From assembly GCF_003243465.1 (NCBI RefSeq), contig NZ_QFQZ01000004.1, positions 38,593-102,592 of the forward strand: a DNA stretch of 64,000 nt, in the 5' to 3' direction. Made by a program: the position numbers and the translations under genes. This DNA is from Caulobacter segnis (GTDB lineage Bacteria > Pseudomonadota > Alphaproteobacteria > Caulobacterales > Caulobacteraceae). The notes under the pieces were generated by a model, which saw only the letters and a program-made list of their open reading frames with translations, was not told the DNA's origin and searched no databases. Shown here piece after piece: positions 34,124 through 42,490 of this stretch; within the stretch, counting starts at the first letter, position 1, and every line of letters begins with the position of its first letter.

Positions 34124-34887
34124 TGGGCGACCTGCTGGCCTTCCGCAACGTGTGGGTCGAGTACGGCGACAAGGTCGTGCTCGAGAACGTCGACCTGTCG
34201 ATCAGGCAGGGCAGCTTCGTCTCGATCGTCGGCCCGTCCGGGGCGGGCAAGAGCACCTTCCTGCGCCTGATCATCGGCCAGGAGAAGCCGACGCGGGGCG
34301 CCATCGACCTGGACGGCGAGAAGCTGCGGGCCGAGCCGGGCCCGGATCGCGGCGTGGTGTTCCAGAAGTATTCGGTGTTTCCGCATCTCTCGGCCCGCGA
34401 CAACGTCGTGTTCGGCCTGGACTGCGCCGGCTCGCCGTTCCTGGGCCGGCTGTCGGGGGCGCGCCGCCGCAAGGCGCTGGAAGAAGCCGACGCCATGCTG
34501 GCGGCCGTGGGTCTCTCCGACAGCGGCGACCTCTATCCGGCCAAGATGTCGGGCGGGATGCAGCAGCGCCTCGCCATCGCCCAGGCCCTGATCAAGAAGC
34601 CCCGCATCCTCCTACTGGACGAGCCGTTCGGCGCCCTCGACCCCGGCGTTCGGCTGGACATGCACGAGCTGATCACCGGCCTTTGGCGGGACAACGGCCT
34701 GACCATCATGATGGTCACCCACGACATCAAGGAGGCCTTCAAGCTGGGCACCCGCGTGCTGGCCTTCGACAAGCGGCGGCGCGATCCCCAGGCCCCTCAT
34801 CGCTACGGCGCGACGGCGGTGTACGACTTCCCCCTGGACAAGCCGGGCGCGGTGGGGCCCGAGGCGCTGGCGGGGCTGGGGACGTAG
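34123..34887 (+). CDS. ABC transporter ATP-binding protein of the guanidine/urea-type importer
   Basis: A 254-residue ATPase with Walker A GPSGAGKST, Q-loop VFQKYSVFPHLSA, signature MSGGMQQRLAIAQAL, Walker B ILLLDEPFGALD and H-loop VTHDIKEAF. All motifs are intact. It belongs to the TauB/SsuB group that powers nitrate, sulfonate and related importers. The C-terminal tail after the H-loop (RRRDPQAPHRYGATAVYDFP) is longer than the minimal domain. Translation is coupled to the permease through an ATGA overlap. It ends the importer operon. Confidence 0.93.
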   Translation: MGDLLAFRNVWVEYGDKVVLENVDLSIRQGSFVSIVGPSGAGKSTFLRLIIGQEKPTRGAIDLDGEKLRAEPGPDRGVVFQKYSVFPHLSARDNVVFGLDCAGSPFLGRLSGARRRKALEEADAMLAAVGLSDSGDLYPAKMSGGMQQRLAIAQALIKKPRILLLDEPFGALDPGVRLDMHELITGLWRDNGLTIMMVTHDIKEAFKLGTRVLAFDKRRRDPQAPHRYGATAVYDFPLDKPGAVGPEALAGLGT

Positions 34888-34932
34888 TCAGTCAACGGGT
34901 GCGATGCTGCGCCGCAGCAACCGCGCTTGCAA

Positions 34933-34946
34933 TGACAACGTTGTCA
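34933..34946. promoter_or_regulatory. Palindrome TGACAACGTTGTCA upstream of a small ORF
   Basis: A perfect 14-base palindrome, 45 bases past the ATPase gene and 59 bases before the 19-residue ORF at 35005. A hairpin, CGCGAGG (34964-34970) with CCTCGCG (34976-34982), lies between them. The arrangement suggests a short regulated transcript ending at the terminator at 35090. Confidence 0.4.
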
Positions 34947-35004
34947 CACTATGTGAGTGCGATCGCGAGGAACCGCCTCGCGGGATCGTAACCCGGAAAG
35001 TCCG

Positions 35005-35064
35005 ATGTTCAGCCTGATCTACTTCACCGTTTCGGCCCTGAAGGCCGCGCGCGCCACCGCGTAA
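35005..35064 (+). CDS. Possible 19-residue small hydrophobic peptide
   Basis: The frame reads MFSLIYFTVSALKAARATA, a hydrophobic helix with a basic end, preceded by GGAAAG at a workable distance. It ends 25 bases before a strong bidirectional terminator. A palindrome and a hairpin lie upstream. These surroundings look like a complete short transcription unit, but a frame this short occurs easily by chance. No family is recognised. Confidence 0.42.
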   Translation: MFSLIYFTVSALKAARATA

Positions 35065-35089
35065 GCGCTCTTCCGCGTCGATAATGCTG

Positions 35090-35122
35090 AAAAGCCCGCG
35101 ACCATCGGTTCGCGGGCTTTTT
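35090..35122. terminator. Bidirectional rho-independent terminator
   Basis: AAAAGCCCGCGA (35090-35101) pairs with TCGCGGGCTTTT (35110-35121) around an 8-base loop. A U-run is available in both directions. It separates the plus-strand importer operon and small ORF from the converging catabolic operon, whose last gene stops 21 bases away. Confidence 0.92.
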
Positions 35123-35142
35123 CGTTGTGCGCTGCGAAGACC

Positions 35143-36927
35143 CTAAGCCTGAAGCGAGGCGATATAGGCCCGCCAGCCGCCCAGGGCGGTGATGTCTGTG
35201 GCGCCGTCCAGCGCGCGCGGCTCGGCGACGAAGCCTTTCACCGACGTCCCGTCCTCCAGCGTCACCGTGCCGATCGCCAGGGGAGCCGGGACCTCGGCGG
35301 TGAAGCTGCCGAAGGCCTCGACGTCCAGCTCATAGACCTCGACCAGGATCGCGGCGCCGCCCTCTCCGACATGGACCAGCGCCGGCTTCGGCGGGGTCGA
35401 ATTAGCGATGGCGTAGAGCTTGTAGGCCGGGGCGGTCTTGGTCGCCGTCACCAGCCGGGCCTCGCGCGAGGTCAGCTGCCAATGCAGCGGCATGCCGCCC
35501 AGATGCGCGCCGACTACGGCGAGCTTGATCCCGGGCTTATGCGGCGTCAGGTCCAGGGGCGGCGTCTCGGTCATGGGGAAGGTCTCCAGATAGCTGGCCG
35601 CCAGATCCAGCAGCGCGCGATCGGCGAAGGCGGGACCGATCAGGGTGACGCCAAAGCCGGTGGCGTCCGCGCGGAAGCCGGCGGGCACGGCCAGGGCGGA
35701 GAGGTCCAGCAGGTTCACGAAATTGGTGTAGAGGCCGAGATTGGCGTTCAGGGCCAGCGGCTCGGCCTTGAGGTCCTTGAGCCGATAGATGGTCGGAGTC
35801 GTCGGCAGGAACAGGATATCGGCCGCCGCCCAGATGGCTTCGGCGGCGCGACGATAGCCCTCCAGAGCGTAGAGGCCGCGGAAGGTCTCCACGCCGGTGG
35901 TCGCCAGGCCGCCCTGGACGATCGCGCGCACCGTCGGCTCGATGGCGCTGGGCGTGGTGCGAAGCAGGGGCTCGATCGCGGCGGTGCGCTCGGCCACCCA
36001 GGGGCCGCTGTAGAGCAGCTTGGCCGCGTCCAGCAGCGGAGCGATGTCGACCTCGACGGCGACACCGCCCGCAGCTTGCATCCGCTTGATCGCGGCGGCG
36101 TACAGCGCCTCGGATTCGCCGTCGCCGAAGAAGAGTCGCTGGTCGGGCAGCGGGATCGCGAAGCGCAGGCCGTCCATCGAGAAGGCGGGCGGCGTCGCGG
36201 GCGCGCGGCGCGAATAGTCGTCCTCGGGATCGAAGGCGGCCAGGACCTGATCGACCACGGCCGCGCCGGCGAGGTCGGCGGCGAAGACGCTGATGCAGTC
36301 CAGGGACCGGCAGGCGGGGACGAGGCCCCGCGTGCTCCAGCGCCCCTTGCTGGGCTTGAGGCCCACCAGGTGATTGAACGCCGCCGGCACCCGGCCCGAG
36401 CCGGCGGTGTCGGTGCCCAGGGCGAAGGCGACCAGGCTCGCCGCCACGGCGACCGCGGACCCCGAGCTCGAGCCGCCGCTGACGAAGGCTTGGTTGAACA
36501 CGCAGCGCGGGGCGCCGTAGGGGCTGCGCGCGCCGACTAGGCCGGTGGCGAACTGGTCGAGGTTGGTCTTGCCGATCAGCACCGCGCCGGCCGCGACCAG
36601 CCGCTCGACCACGGTGGCGGACCGCGCGGGCGTATAGGCGAAGGCCGGGCAGGCGGCGCTGGTCGGCAAGGCCCCGACGTCGATATTGTCCTTCACGGCG
36701 AACGGTACGCCCGCCAGCGGCAGGACCTCGCCGGCGGCGATCCGGGCGTCGACGACTTCCGCCTGGGCCAGGACGGCCGCCGCGGGCAGGCGCAGGGTCC
36801 AGACCTGGGGCTGGATCAGGTCGTATTCAGCGACCGCCTCCAAGACCGTCCGGGCGACGTCGACCGCGCGGGCCCCCGCGCCCACGGCGTTCGCGATAGC
36901 CTCGACGGACAGGCGCGTGACGCTCAT
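35143..36927 (-). CDS. atzF: Allophanate hydrolase
   Basis: Hydrolyses allophanate to two ammonia and two CO2, the final step of urea-carboxylase or guanidine-carboxylase pathways. It has 594 residues. The N-terminal amidase-signature domain has K79 in PFAVKDN, cis-serine in SGGSSSGSA (about 151-158), and nucleophile S177 in GTDTAGSGR. The C-terminal AtzF-specific domain, from about residue 470, contains VGAHLGGMPLHWQL, ARLVTATKTAPAYKLYAI and GGWRAYI at the end. The ATG at 36927 overlaps the carboxylase stop by 4 bases. Both domains being present supports genuine allophanate hydrolase rather than a generic amidase. Confidence 0.94.
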   Translation of the reverse strand: MSVTRLSVEAIANAVGAGARAVDVARTVLEAVAEYDLIQPQVWTLRLPAAAVLAQAEVVDARIAAGEVLPLAGVPFAVKDNIDVGALPTSAACPAFAYTPARSATVVERLVAAGAVLIGKTNLDQFATGLVGARSPYGAPRCVFNQAFVSGGSSSGSAVAVAASLVAFALGTDTAGSGRVPAAFNHLVGLKPSKGRWSTRGLVPACRSLDCISVFAADLAGAAVVDQVLAAFDPEDDYSRRAPATPPAFSMDGLRFAIPLPDQRLFFGDGESEALYAAAIKRMQAAGGVAVEVDIAPLLDAAKLLYSGPWVAERTAAIEPLLRTTPSAIEPTVRAIVQGGLATTGVETFRGLYALEGYRRAAEAIWAAADILFLPTTPTIYRLKDLKAEPLALNANLGLYTNFVNLLDLSALAVPAGFRADATGFGVTLIGPAFADRALLDLAASYLETFPMTETPPLDLTPHKPGIKLAVVGAHLGGMPLHWQLTSREARLVTATKTAPAYKLYAIANSTPPKPALVHVGEGGAAILVEVYELDVEAFGSFTAEVPAPLAIGTVTLEDGTSVKGFVAEPRALDGATDITALGGWRAYIASLQA

Positions 36928-39900
36928 GCCGCAGCCTCCAGGTCCGGGGTGACCGCGATGACCGGCGCGCCGGCGGCGATCGACTGCGCGGGCTGGGCGT
37001 AGACGGCGCTGACGACGCCCGCGACCGGTGTCGAGACATCGCACTCGGCCTTCATGGCCTCGATGATGGCGATCACGGCGCCGGCCTCGACCCGCTGGCC
37101 CGGCTCGACCAGCACCTTCCAGACATTGCCGCCCAGCGGGGCCTCCACAAGGTCGGCGCCGGGCGGAATCTCGACCGCCGAGGCGTCTTCCTCGACGTCG
37201 GCGACGCTGGACAGGGCCTCGACCCTGGCGAACTCGCCCTTGGCCTCCCAGTCGGCGCGTTCGGCGTCGAACGCGGCCTGGCGCGTGGCCTGGAAGGCGG
37301 CGATGCTGTCGGCGTTGTCGGCCAGCATCTTGCGGTAGTCCGAGAGGCGGAAGGTCTCTTCCTCTATGCGGATCTGGCGCCGGCCCAGCGGGAAATCACG
37401 CCGCCATTCGGTCAATTCCTCGGCGCTGACCTCGAAGAAGCGGATCTGGTCGAAGAAGCGCAGCAGCCAGGGCTTGCCGTCCGTGAAGGCCTCGGTCTGA
37501 CGCCAGGTGTTCCAGACCTGGATGGTCCGCCCGAACAGCTGGTAGCCGCCCGGGCCCTCCATACCGTAGATGCACATATAGGCGCCGCCGATGCCGACCA
37601 CGTTCGGCGGCGTCCAGGTGCGCGCCGGATTGTACTTGGTCGTGACCAGGCGGTGGCGAGGATCGACGGGCGTGGCGACCGGTGCGCCCAGATAGACGTC
37701 GCCCAGGCCCATCACCAGGTAGCGGGCGTCGAACACGATCCGCTTGACGTCCTCGATGCTCGAAAGGCCGTTCACCCGGCGGATGAACTCGATGTTGTCC
37801 GGGCACCAGGGCGCATCGTCCCGGACCGCCTGCATGTACTTGTCGATCGTCTGGTAGATCGCCGGGTCTTTCCACGACAGCGGCAGGTGGACGACCCGCG
37901 ACGGGATCTCGAAATCGTCCAGGCCGCCCAGCCGATCCTCGGCGGCGACCAGGATCTCGAGGAGTCTCTCCTGGCTGAGACGACGACTGTCGTAATGCAC
38001 CTGCAGCGAGCGGATGCCCGGCGTCAGGTCAATGACCCCGTCCAGCGCCTGGCCCTGCAGGTCCAGCAGCAGGGCGTGGATCCGCAAGCGCAGCTCCAGG
38101 TCCAGCACGATCGGGCCGTACTCGACCAACAGGTGCTGGTCGCCCTGGCGGCGGTAGAGCACGCGTGGCCGATGCCCCTCCTGCGGCAGCTCGCGCAGGA
38201 TCGGGCTGGACTGGGCGTCGACCGGCGACGGGGCGGGCGTCGACGCCACCGAGAGGTCGGCGATCAGCGCTTCCTGGTCATCGAGCGCGGCGGCCGCCGC
38301 GGCGTCGTCGACCACGGCGAAGCGCACCGTGTCGCCGGGCGCCAGCTGGCCGGCCTTCCAGAGGTCGGCCTGGATGATCACGAACGGGCAGACGAAGCCG
38401 CCCAGCGACGGACCGTCGGGTCCGAGGATGATCGGCATGTCGCCGGTGAAGTCGACGGCGCCGATCGCGTAGGCGTTGTCATGGATATTGGACGGATGCA
38501 GCCCCGCCTCGCCGCCGTCCCGCCGCGCCCATTCGGGCTTGGGGCCGACCAGGCGCACGCCCGTGCGGTTGGAGTTGTAGTGCACCTTCCAGTCGGTGGC
38601 GCCGATCATGGCGATGTCGGCGGGAGTGAAGAAGTCCGGCGCGCCGTGCGGGCCCGGCAGGACGCGGATCGTCCAGGCCTTGCCCAGGGCGGGGCGAAGG
38701 TCGGCGGCGAGGGCCGGCGCGACGCCGGCGGGCGAGGCCTCCCGCAGCCGCAGCACGTCGCCGGCGCTCAGGTTGCGTCCGGCATGGCCGCCAAAGCCGC
38801 CCAGGGTGAAGGTCGAGCGGCTGCCCAGATAGACCGGCGTGTCCAGGCCGCCCTGGAACGACAGATAGCCGCGCAAGCCCGCCTCGGTCGCGCGGCCGAT
38901 CTTCAGCACCTGGCCGGCGGCCGCCGCGAACGGGGCGTAGGGCTCGACCGCAACGCCATCCAGCCGCGCATCGAAGCGCGCGCCGGTCAGGCACAGCACC
39001 GCCGGGCGGTTGAACTTCAGCGTCGGGCCGAGGGCGGTGATCTCCAGCCCCGCCGCGTCGGCGTCGTTACCCAGCAGGCGATTGCCCAGCCGGAAGGCCA
39101 AGGCGTCCATCGGCCCGGACGGCGGCACGCCGACGTCCCAATAGCCCTGGCGGCCCGGCCAGTCCTGCACCGTGGTGGCGGGACCGCCGCTCAGCACCTG
39201 GATGGTGTCGGGCGTCCAGGCCACGGTCTCCAGGGCGCGGGTCGACACCTCGCCACTGACGAAGGGCGGGCTGCGGACCACGGCGCGCAGCCAGTCGAGA
39301 TTGGTTTCGATGCCGGCCAGCCGCGTGTCGTCCAGCGCCCGCTGGAGCGCCGTCACGGCCGTCTCGCGGTCAGGCGCGGTGACGATCAGCTTCGCCAGCA
39401 TCGGGTCGTAGAAGGCGCTGACCTCGGTCCCATCGACCACCCATCCGTCGGCGCGGACGCCGTCCGGGAAAGCCACCTCGGTCAGCACGCCCGAGCTGGG
39501 GCGGTAGTCCTGGGCCGGGTCCTCGGCATAGAGGCGCACCTGGATCGAGGCGCCCTTGGGTTCTGGGAGCGGGGTGTCCAGGAACGAAAAGTCGCCGGCC
39601 GCGCCGCGCACCATCCACTCGACCAGGTCGACGCCCGTGACCTGCTCGGTCACGCCGTGTTCGACCTGCAGGCGGGTGTTGACCTCCAGGAAGAAGAAGT
39701 CATCGCGGTCGGCGTCGTACAGGAACTCGACCGTGCCGGCCGACTTGTAGTTCGCCGCCGAGGCCAGCCGGACGGCGGCGTCCAGCAGGGCCGCGCGGGT
39801 GGCGGCCGGCAAGCCGGCGGCCGGCGTTTCCTCGACGACTTTCTGGTTGCGGCGCTGGAGAGAGCAGTCCCGCTCGCCGAGGGCCACGACCTTGCCGGCG

Positions 39901-40547
39901 CCGTCGCCGAACACCTGCACCTCGACGTGGCGGGCCTTGCGGACATAGCGCTCGAGGAAGACCCCGCCGTCGCTGAAATTGCCGGTCGCCAGGCGCTGGA
40001 CGGCGGCGAACGCCTCTTCCACGGCTTGCGCGGTCTCGCAGACGCGCATGCCGATGCCGCCGCCGCCGGCCGTGGCCTTCAGGATCACCGGGAACCCGAT
40101 CCGCTCGGCCGCCGCCAAGGCCGCCGCCGGGTCGACCAGGAGATCGGTGCCGGGCGCCAGAGGAACACCCCGGGCCTTGGCCAGGTCGCGCGCCGTGTGT
40201 TTCAGGCCAAAGGCGCGGATATTGTCCGCCGTCGGACCGATGAAGGCGACGCCGGCCGCCGCGCAGGCTTCGGCGAACCCGGCGTTCTCGCTGAGAAAGC
40301 CATAGCCCGGGTGGATCGCCTGAGCGCCGGTGGCCTTGGCCGCCGCGAGCACGAGATCGGCGCGCAGATAGCTCTCGGCGGCCGGGGCCGGCCCCAGGCG
40401 GACGGCCTCGTCGGCCATCGACACGTGCAGAGACCCGGCGTCGGCGTCGCTGAACACCGCCACGGACTTCACGCCCATCGCCTTCAGGGTGCGGATGATG
40501 CGGCAGGCGATGGCGCCGCGATTGGCGATCAGGACCTTGTCGAACAT
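36924..40547 (-). CDS. Biotin-dependent urea/guanidine carboxylase
   Basis: A 1207-residue single-chain carboxylase. The order is biotin carboxylase (from MFDKVLIANRGAIACRI, with GGGGIGMR and FFLEVNTRLQVEHGVTE), then the KipA-like carboxyltransferase half (VLSGGPATTVQDWPGRQGYWDVGVPPSGPMD), then the KipI-like half, and a C-terminal biotinyl domain with the biotinylated Lys in IEAMKAE. It makes allophanate from urea, or carboxyguanidine from guanidine. Partnership with the two DUF1989 proteins favours guanidine as the true substrate, but the discriminating active-site residue was not checked. The ORF opens with TTG at 40553; the ATG at 40547, with AGGG upstream, is preferred. Confidence 0.92.
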   Translation of the reverse strand: MFDKVLIANRGAIACRIIRTLKAMGVKSVAVFSDADAGSLHVSMADEAVRLGPAPAAESYLRADLVLAAAKATGAQAIHPGYGFLSENAGFAEACAAAGVAFIGPTADNIRAFGLKHTARDLAKARGVPLAPGTDLLVDPAAALAAAERIGFPVILKATAGGGGIGMRVCETAQAVEEAFAAVQRLATGNFSDGGVFLERYVRKARHVEVQVFGDGAGKVVALGERDCSLQRRNQKVVEETPAAGLPAATRAALLDAAVRLASAANYKSAGTVEFLYDADRDDFFFLEVNTRLQVEHGVTEQVTGVDLVEWMVRGAAGDFSFLDTPLPEPKGASIQVRLYAEDPAQDYRPSSGVLTEVAFPDGVRADGWVVDGTEVSAFYDPMLAKLIVTAPDRETAVTALQRALDDTRLAGIETNLDWLRAVVRSPPFVSGEVSTRALETVAWTPDTIQVLSGGPATTVQDWPGRQGYWDVGVPPSGPMDALAFRLGNRLLGNDADAAGLEITALGPTLKFNRPAVLCLTGARFDARLDGVAVEPYAPFAAAAGQVLKIGRATEAGLRGYLSFQGGLDTPVYLGSRSTFTLGGFGGHAGRNLSAGDVLRLREASPAGVAPALAADLRPALGKAWTIRVLPGPHGAPDFFTPADIAMIGATDWKVHYNSNRTGVRLVGPKPEWARRDGGEAGLHPSNIHDNAYAIGAVDFTGDMPIILGPDGPSLGGFVCPFVIIQADLWKAGQLAPGDTVRFAVVDDAAAAAALDDQEALIADLSVASTPAPSPVDAQSSPILRELPQEGHRPRVLYRRQGDQHLLVEYGPIVLDLELRLRIHALLLDLQGQALDGVIDLTPGIRSLQVHYDSRRLSQERLLEILVAAEDRLGGLDDFEIPSRVVHLPLSWKDPAIYQTIDKYMQAVRDDAPWCPDNIEFIRRVNGLSSIEDVKRIVFDARYLVMGLGDVYLGAPVATPVDPRHRLVTTKYNPARTWTPPNVVGIGGAYMCIYGMEGPGGYQLFGRTIQVWNTWRQTEAFTDGKPWLLRFFDQIRFFEVSAEELTEWRRDFPLGRRQIRIEEETFRLSDYRKMLADNADSIAAFQATRQAAFDAERADWEAKGEFARVEALSSVADVEEDASAVEIPPGADLVEAPLGGNVWKVLVEPGQRVEAGAVIAIIEAMKAECDVSTPVAGVVSAVYAQPAQSIAAGAPVIAVTPDLEAAA

Positions 40548-40556
40548 TCGCAAGCC

Positions 40557-41183
40557 CTATTGCGCGATGATCATGCGGACCGGCGTCGGATTGAAGCCGT
40601 TGCACGGGTTGTTGATCTGGGGACAGTTCGAGACCACGGCGATGACGTCCATCTCGGCGCGGAGGTCGACATAGAGGCCCGGAGCGGAGATGCCGTCGAC
40701 GATTCCGAGTGCGCCGTCGGCCTCGACGGGGACGTTCATGAACCAGTTGACGTTGCTGACCATGTCGCGCTTGCCGCGCCCCTGGGCGGCGTTGGCGACC
40801 AGGAAGTTCTCGACGCAAGCGTGCTGGGCCTTGGTGTGATGACCATACCGCAGGGTGTTGCTCTCGCACGAGCAGGCCCCGCCGATCGTGTCGTGATAGG
40901 CCACGGCCGTCGACGTCACCGTCATCATCGGCGCGCCTTCGTTGGACAGCAGCACCGAGCCCTCGCGCAGGAACAGGTTCTTCTGGGCGGCGATGGTGTC
41001 CTGGGCGCTGTAGCGTTCGGCGTCGTCGTGGGCGTTGTAGAGCAGGAAGTCGACGGCCTGGTTGCCTTCGAGGTCGATGATGCGGAGGGTCTGGCCGGCC
41101 TTGACCGCGTGGAGCCAGGGAGCGCGGGCGGGGACCACCTCGTCGTGGACGATGGTGTTCAGGGGCGGTGGGTCGAACGCCAT
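40557..41183 (-). CDS. DUF1989 protein, urea-carboxylase-associated protein 2 (carboxyguanidine deiminase subunit)
   Basis: A 208-residue DUF1989 protein. Motifs include LRIIDLEGNQAVDFLLYNA, ERYSAQDTIAAQKN, GGACSCESNTLRYGHHT and SNCPQINNPCNGFNPTPVR; the cysteine and histidine clusters probably bind a metal. Proteins of this type beside urea/guanidine carboxylase have been identified as CgdB. Together with CgdA it forms carboxyguanidine deiminase, converting carboxyguanidine to allophanate. It lies between its paralogue and the carboxylase gene, with gaps of 9 to 10 bases, so all should be expressed together. Confidence 0.88.
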   Translation of the reverse strand: MAFDPPPLNTIVHDEVVPARAPWLHAVKAGQTLRIIDLEGNQAVDFLLYNAHDDAERYSAQDTIAAQKNLFLREGSVLLSNEGAPMMTVTSTAVAYHDTIGGACSCESNTLRYGHHTKAQHACVENFLVANAAQGRGKRDMVSNVNWFMNVPVEADGALGIVDGISAPGLYVDLRAEMDVIAVVSNCPQINNPCNGFNPTPVRMIIAQ

Positions 41184-41193
41184 GGCGGGGTCC

Positions 41194-42018
41194 TCAGCGC
41201 GAGAAGTAGTCTTCGACGTTCAGGAAGGCGCGCAGGCCTTCGGGCGTCGCGTTGCGGATGGGGTCTTCGGGCGGGGTGACCGGGCCGCGCCAGGCGGTGG
41301 CGCGCACGGGGGTCACTGAATAGGCCTCGCGCGGGTCCAGTACGTGCGGGCAGTTGGCCAGGACGACGATCAGGTCCATCTCGGCCCGCAGGGTCAGCGA
41401 CCGGCCGGGCGGGTATGGCCCGACGTCGATCAGGGTCTCGCCGCCCTGCCCGATGCGGACGGACTTGAAGAGGTTCAGGCAAGGATGGATGTCCTTGCGG
41501 CCCAGGCCGAACTTGGCCACGCCCAGCGAGAAGCGGTCGCGCGCATTGGGGTGGGCGCCGTGATTGAACCCGTCGCCGTACTTGCGGGCGTTGCTGGCCT
41601 GGTTCGAGGCGCCGCAGAAGGCGTCGTGCGTACCGGCCTCGTCCTCGAGGATGCTGGCCAGCACCCGGCCCATGTCGGACAGCAGCAGGCGCCCCTGGCC
41701 CAGATAGCCGTTCCACTGGACCTTCAGGGTGTCGGCGATGTTGAGGCGCTCGATCGGACGCTCGGCGTTGAAGACCAGCAGCGAGACCGCGGCGTCCCCG
41801 GCCAGGTCGGTCAGGCGCAGGCGCGAGCCCCGGGCGATCTGGCGGCTGGCGTAGCCGCCGGGCGCGAGGGTCTCGTCCCAGACAAGGTCGGCGGGCGCGA
41901 CGCCCGGGGGCGGGTCGACGGCGGCGCTGGCCGGCACGGTGGGCATCGCCTCGACACGGGTCCCGGCCTGGGCGCGGGCATGGGCCTGGGCGGCGTAGGG
42001 GGTGGCGGTCTGGCTCAA
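41194..42018 (-). CDS. DUF1989 protein, urea-carboxylase-associated protein 1 (carboxyguanidine deiminase subunit)
   Basis: A 274-residue DUF1989 protein paralogous to its neighbour: LRLTDLAGDAAVSLLVFNA, ERLNIADTLKVQWN, FCGASNQASNARKYGDG and LANCPHVLDPRE. It corresponds to CgdA, the partner subunit of carboxyguanidine deiminase. I place the start at TTG 42018 (LSQTATPYAAQAHARAQ), because it overlaps the regulator stop (TTGA) and has GGAGAG upstream. An ATG further in (MPTVPAS) would lose the N-terminal AHARAQAGT segment often seen in this family. The carboxylase and hydrolase genes downstream complete the pathway. Confidence 0.85.
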   Translation of the reverse strand: MSQTATPYAAQAHARAQAGTRVEAMPTVPASAAVDPPPGVAPADLVWDETLAPGGYASRQIARGSRLRLTDLAGDAAVSLLVFNAERPIERLNIADTLKVQWNGYLGQGRLLLSDMGRVLASILEDEAGTHDAFCGASNQASNARKYGDGFNHGAHPNARDRFSLGVAKFGLGRKDIHPCLNLFKSVRIGQGGETLIDVGPYPPGRSLTLRAEMDLIVVLANCPHVLDPREAYSVTPVRATAWRGPVTPPEDPIRNATPEGLRAFLNVEDYFSR

Positions 42019-42482
42019 GACGGCTCTCCGTCGGGCTCGTCGCCGTGGAAGTGCAGCGGCGGCAGCAAGGCGGTGGTGGTGACGAGCTTGATCTGCTGCA
42101 CGCCGCGCACCTTGCGCAGGTCGTCGCACAGCGTCTGCAGGCGTTCGGCCGGCCCCTGGACCAGCAGGACCTCCATGGCCTGGTCGTCCTCCAGGAACAC
42201 GTTCTGGGCCGAGATCACCTCCTTCACGTAGCCCAGCTGGGTCTGGGCCAGGGCGTGGCGGACCCGGCCGCTCTCGGCGCGATAGATCAGGGTGATGGTG
42301 CCGGCCAGCATCGCATCGGGGCGCTCGCCGCTGTGCTCGGCCAGCTCATGGCGGATCAACTCGGCGATCATTTGCGAGCGGCTGGGCAGGCCGCGCTCGG
42401 CGACCATCGCGTCGAGCTGGGTCATCAGCTCGGCCGGGAGGCTGATGCTCAAGCGCGCCAGGGTGGAAGAGGACGTATCCAT
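42015..42482 (-). CDS. NikR-like ribbon-helix-helix/ACT regulator lacking nickel ligands
   Basis: 155 residues. The N-terminal ribbon-helix-helix domain (LARLSISLPAELMTQLDAMVAERGLPSRSQMIAELIR) is followed by a NikR-type ACT domain ending GPAERLQTLCDDLRKVRGVQQIKLV. An ungapped comparison with E. coli NikR from memory places Leu, Asn, Phe and Ala at the four nickel-ligand positions (H76, H87, H89, C95). Nickel sensing is therefore unlikely. The gene heads the guanidine/urea catabolic operon behind a palindromic operator also present upstream of the importer. It probably represses or activates both units in response to a pathway compound. Confidence 0.88.
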   Translation of the reverse strand: MDTSSSTLARLSISLPAELMTQLDAMVAERGLPSRSQMIAELIRHELAEHSGERPDAMLAGTITLIYRAESGRVRHALAQTQLGYVKEVISAQNVFLEDDQAMEVLLVQGPAERLQTLCDDLRKVRGVQQIKLVTTTALLPPLHFHGDEPDGEPS

Positions 42483-42490
42483 GGGGGCAT

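Noticed and set aside
37653..41279. 1208-codon frame antisense to the urea/guanidine carboxylase
   Set aside because: Shadow frame without recognisable domains, extending across three genuine genes.
42015..42482. Interpretation as a genuine nickel-responsive NikR
   Set aside because: All four nickel ligand positions are non-coordinating residues, and no nickel transporter or urease genes are nearby.
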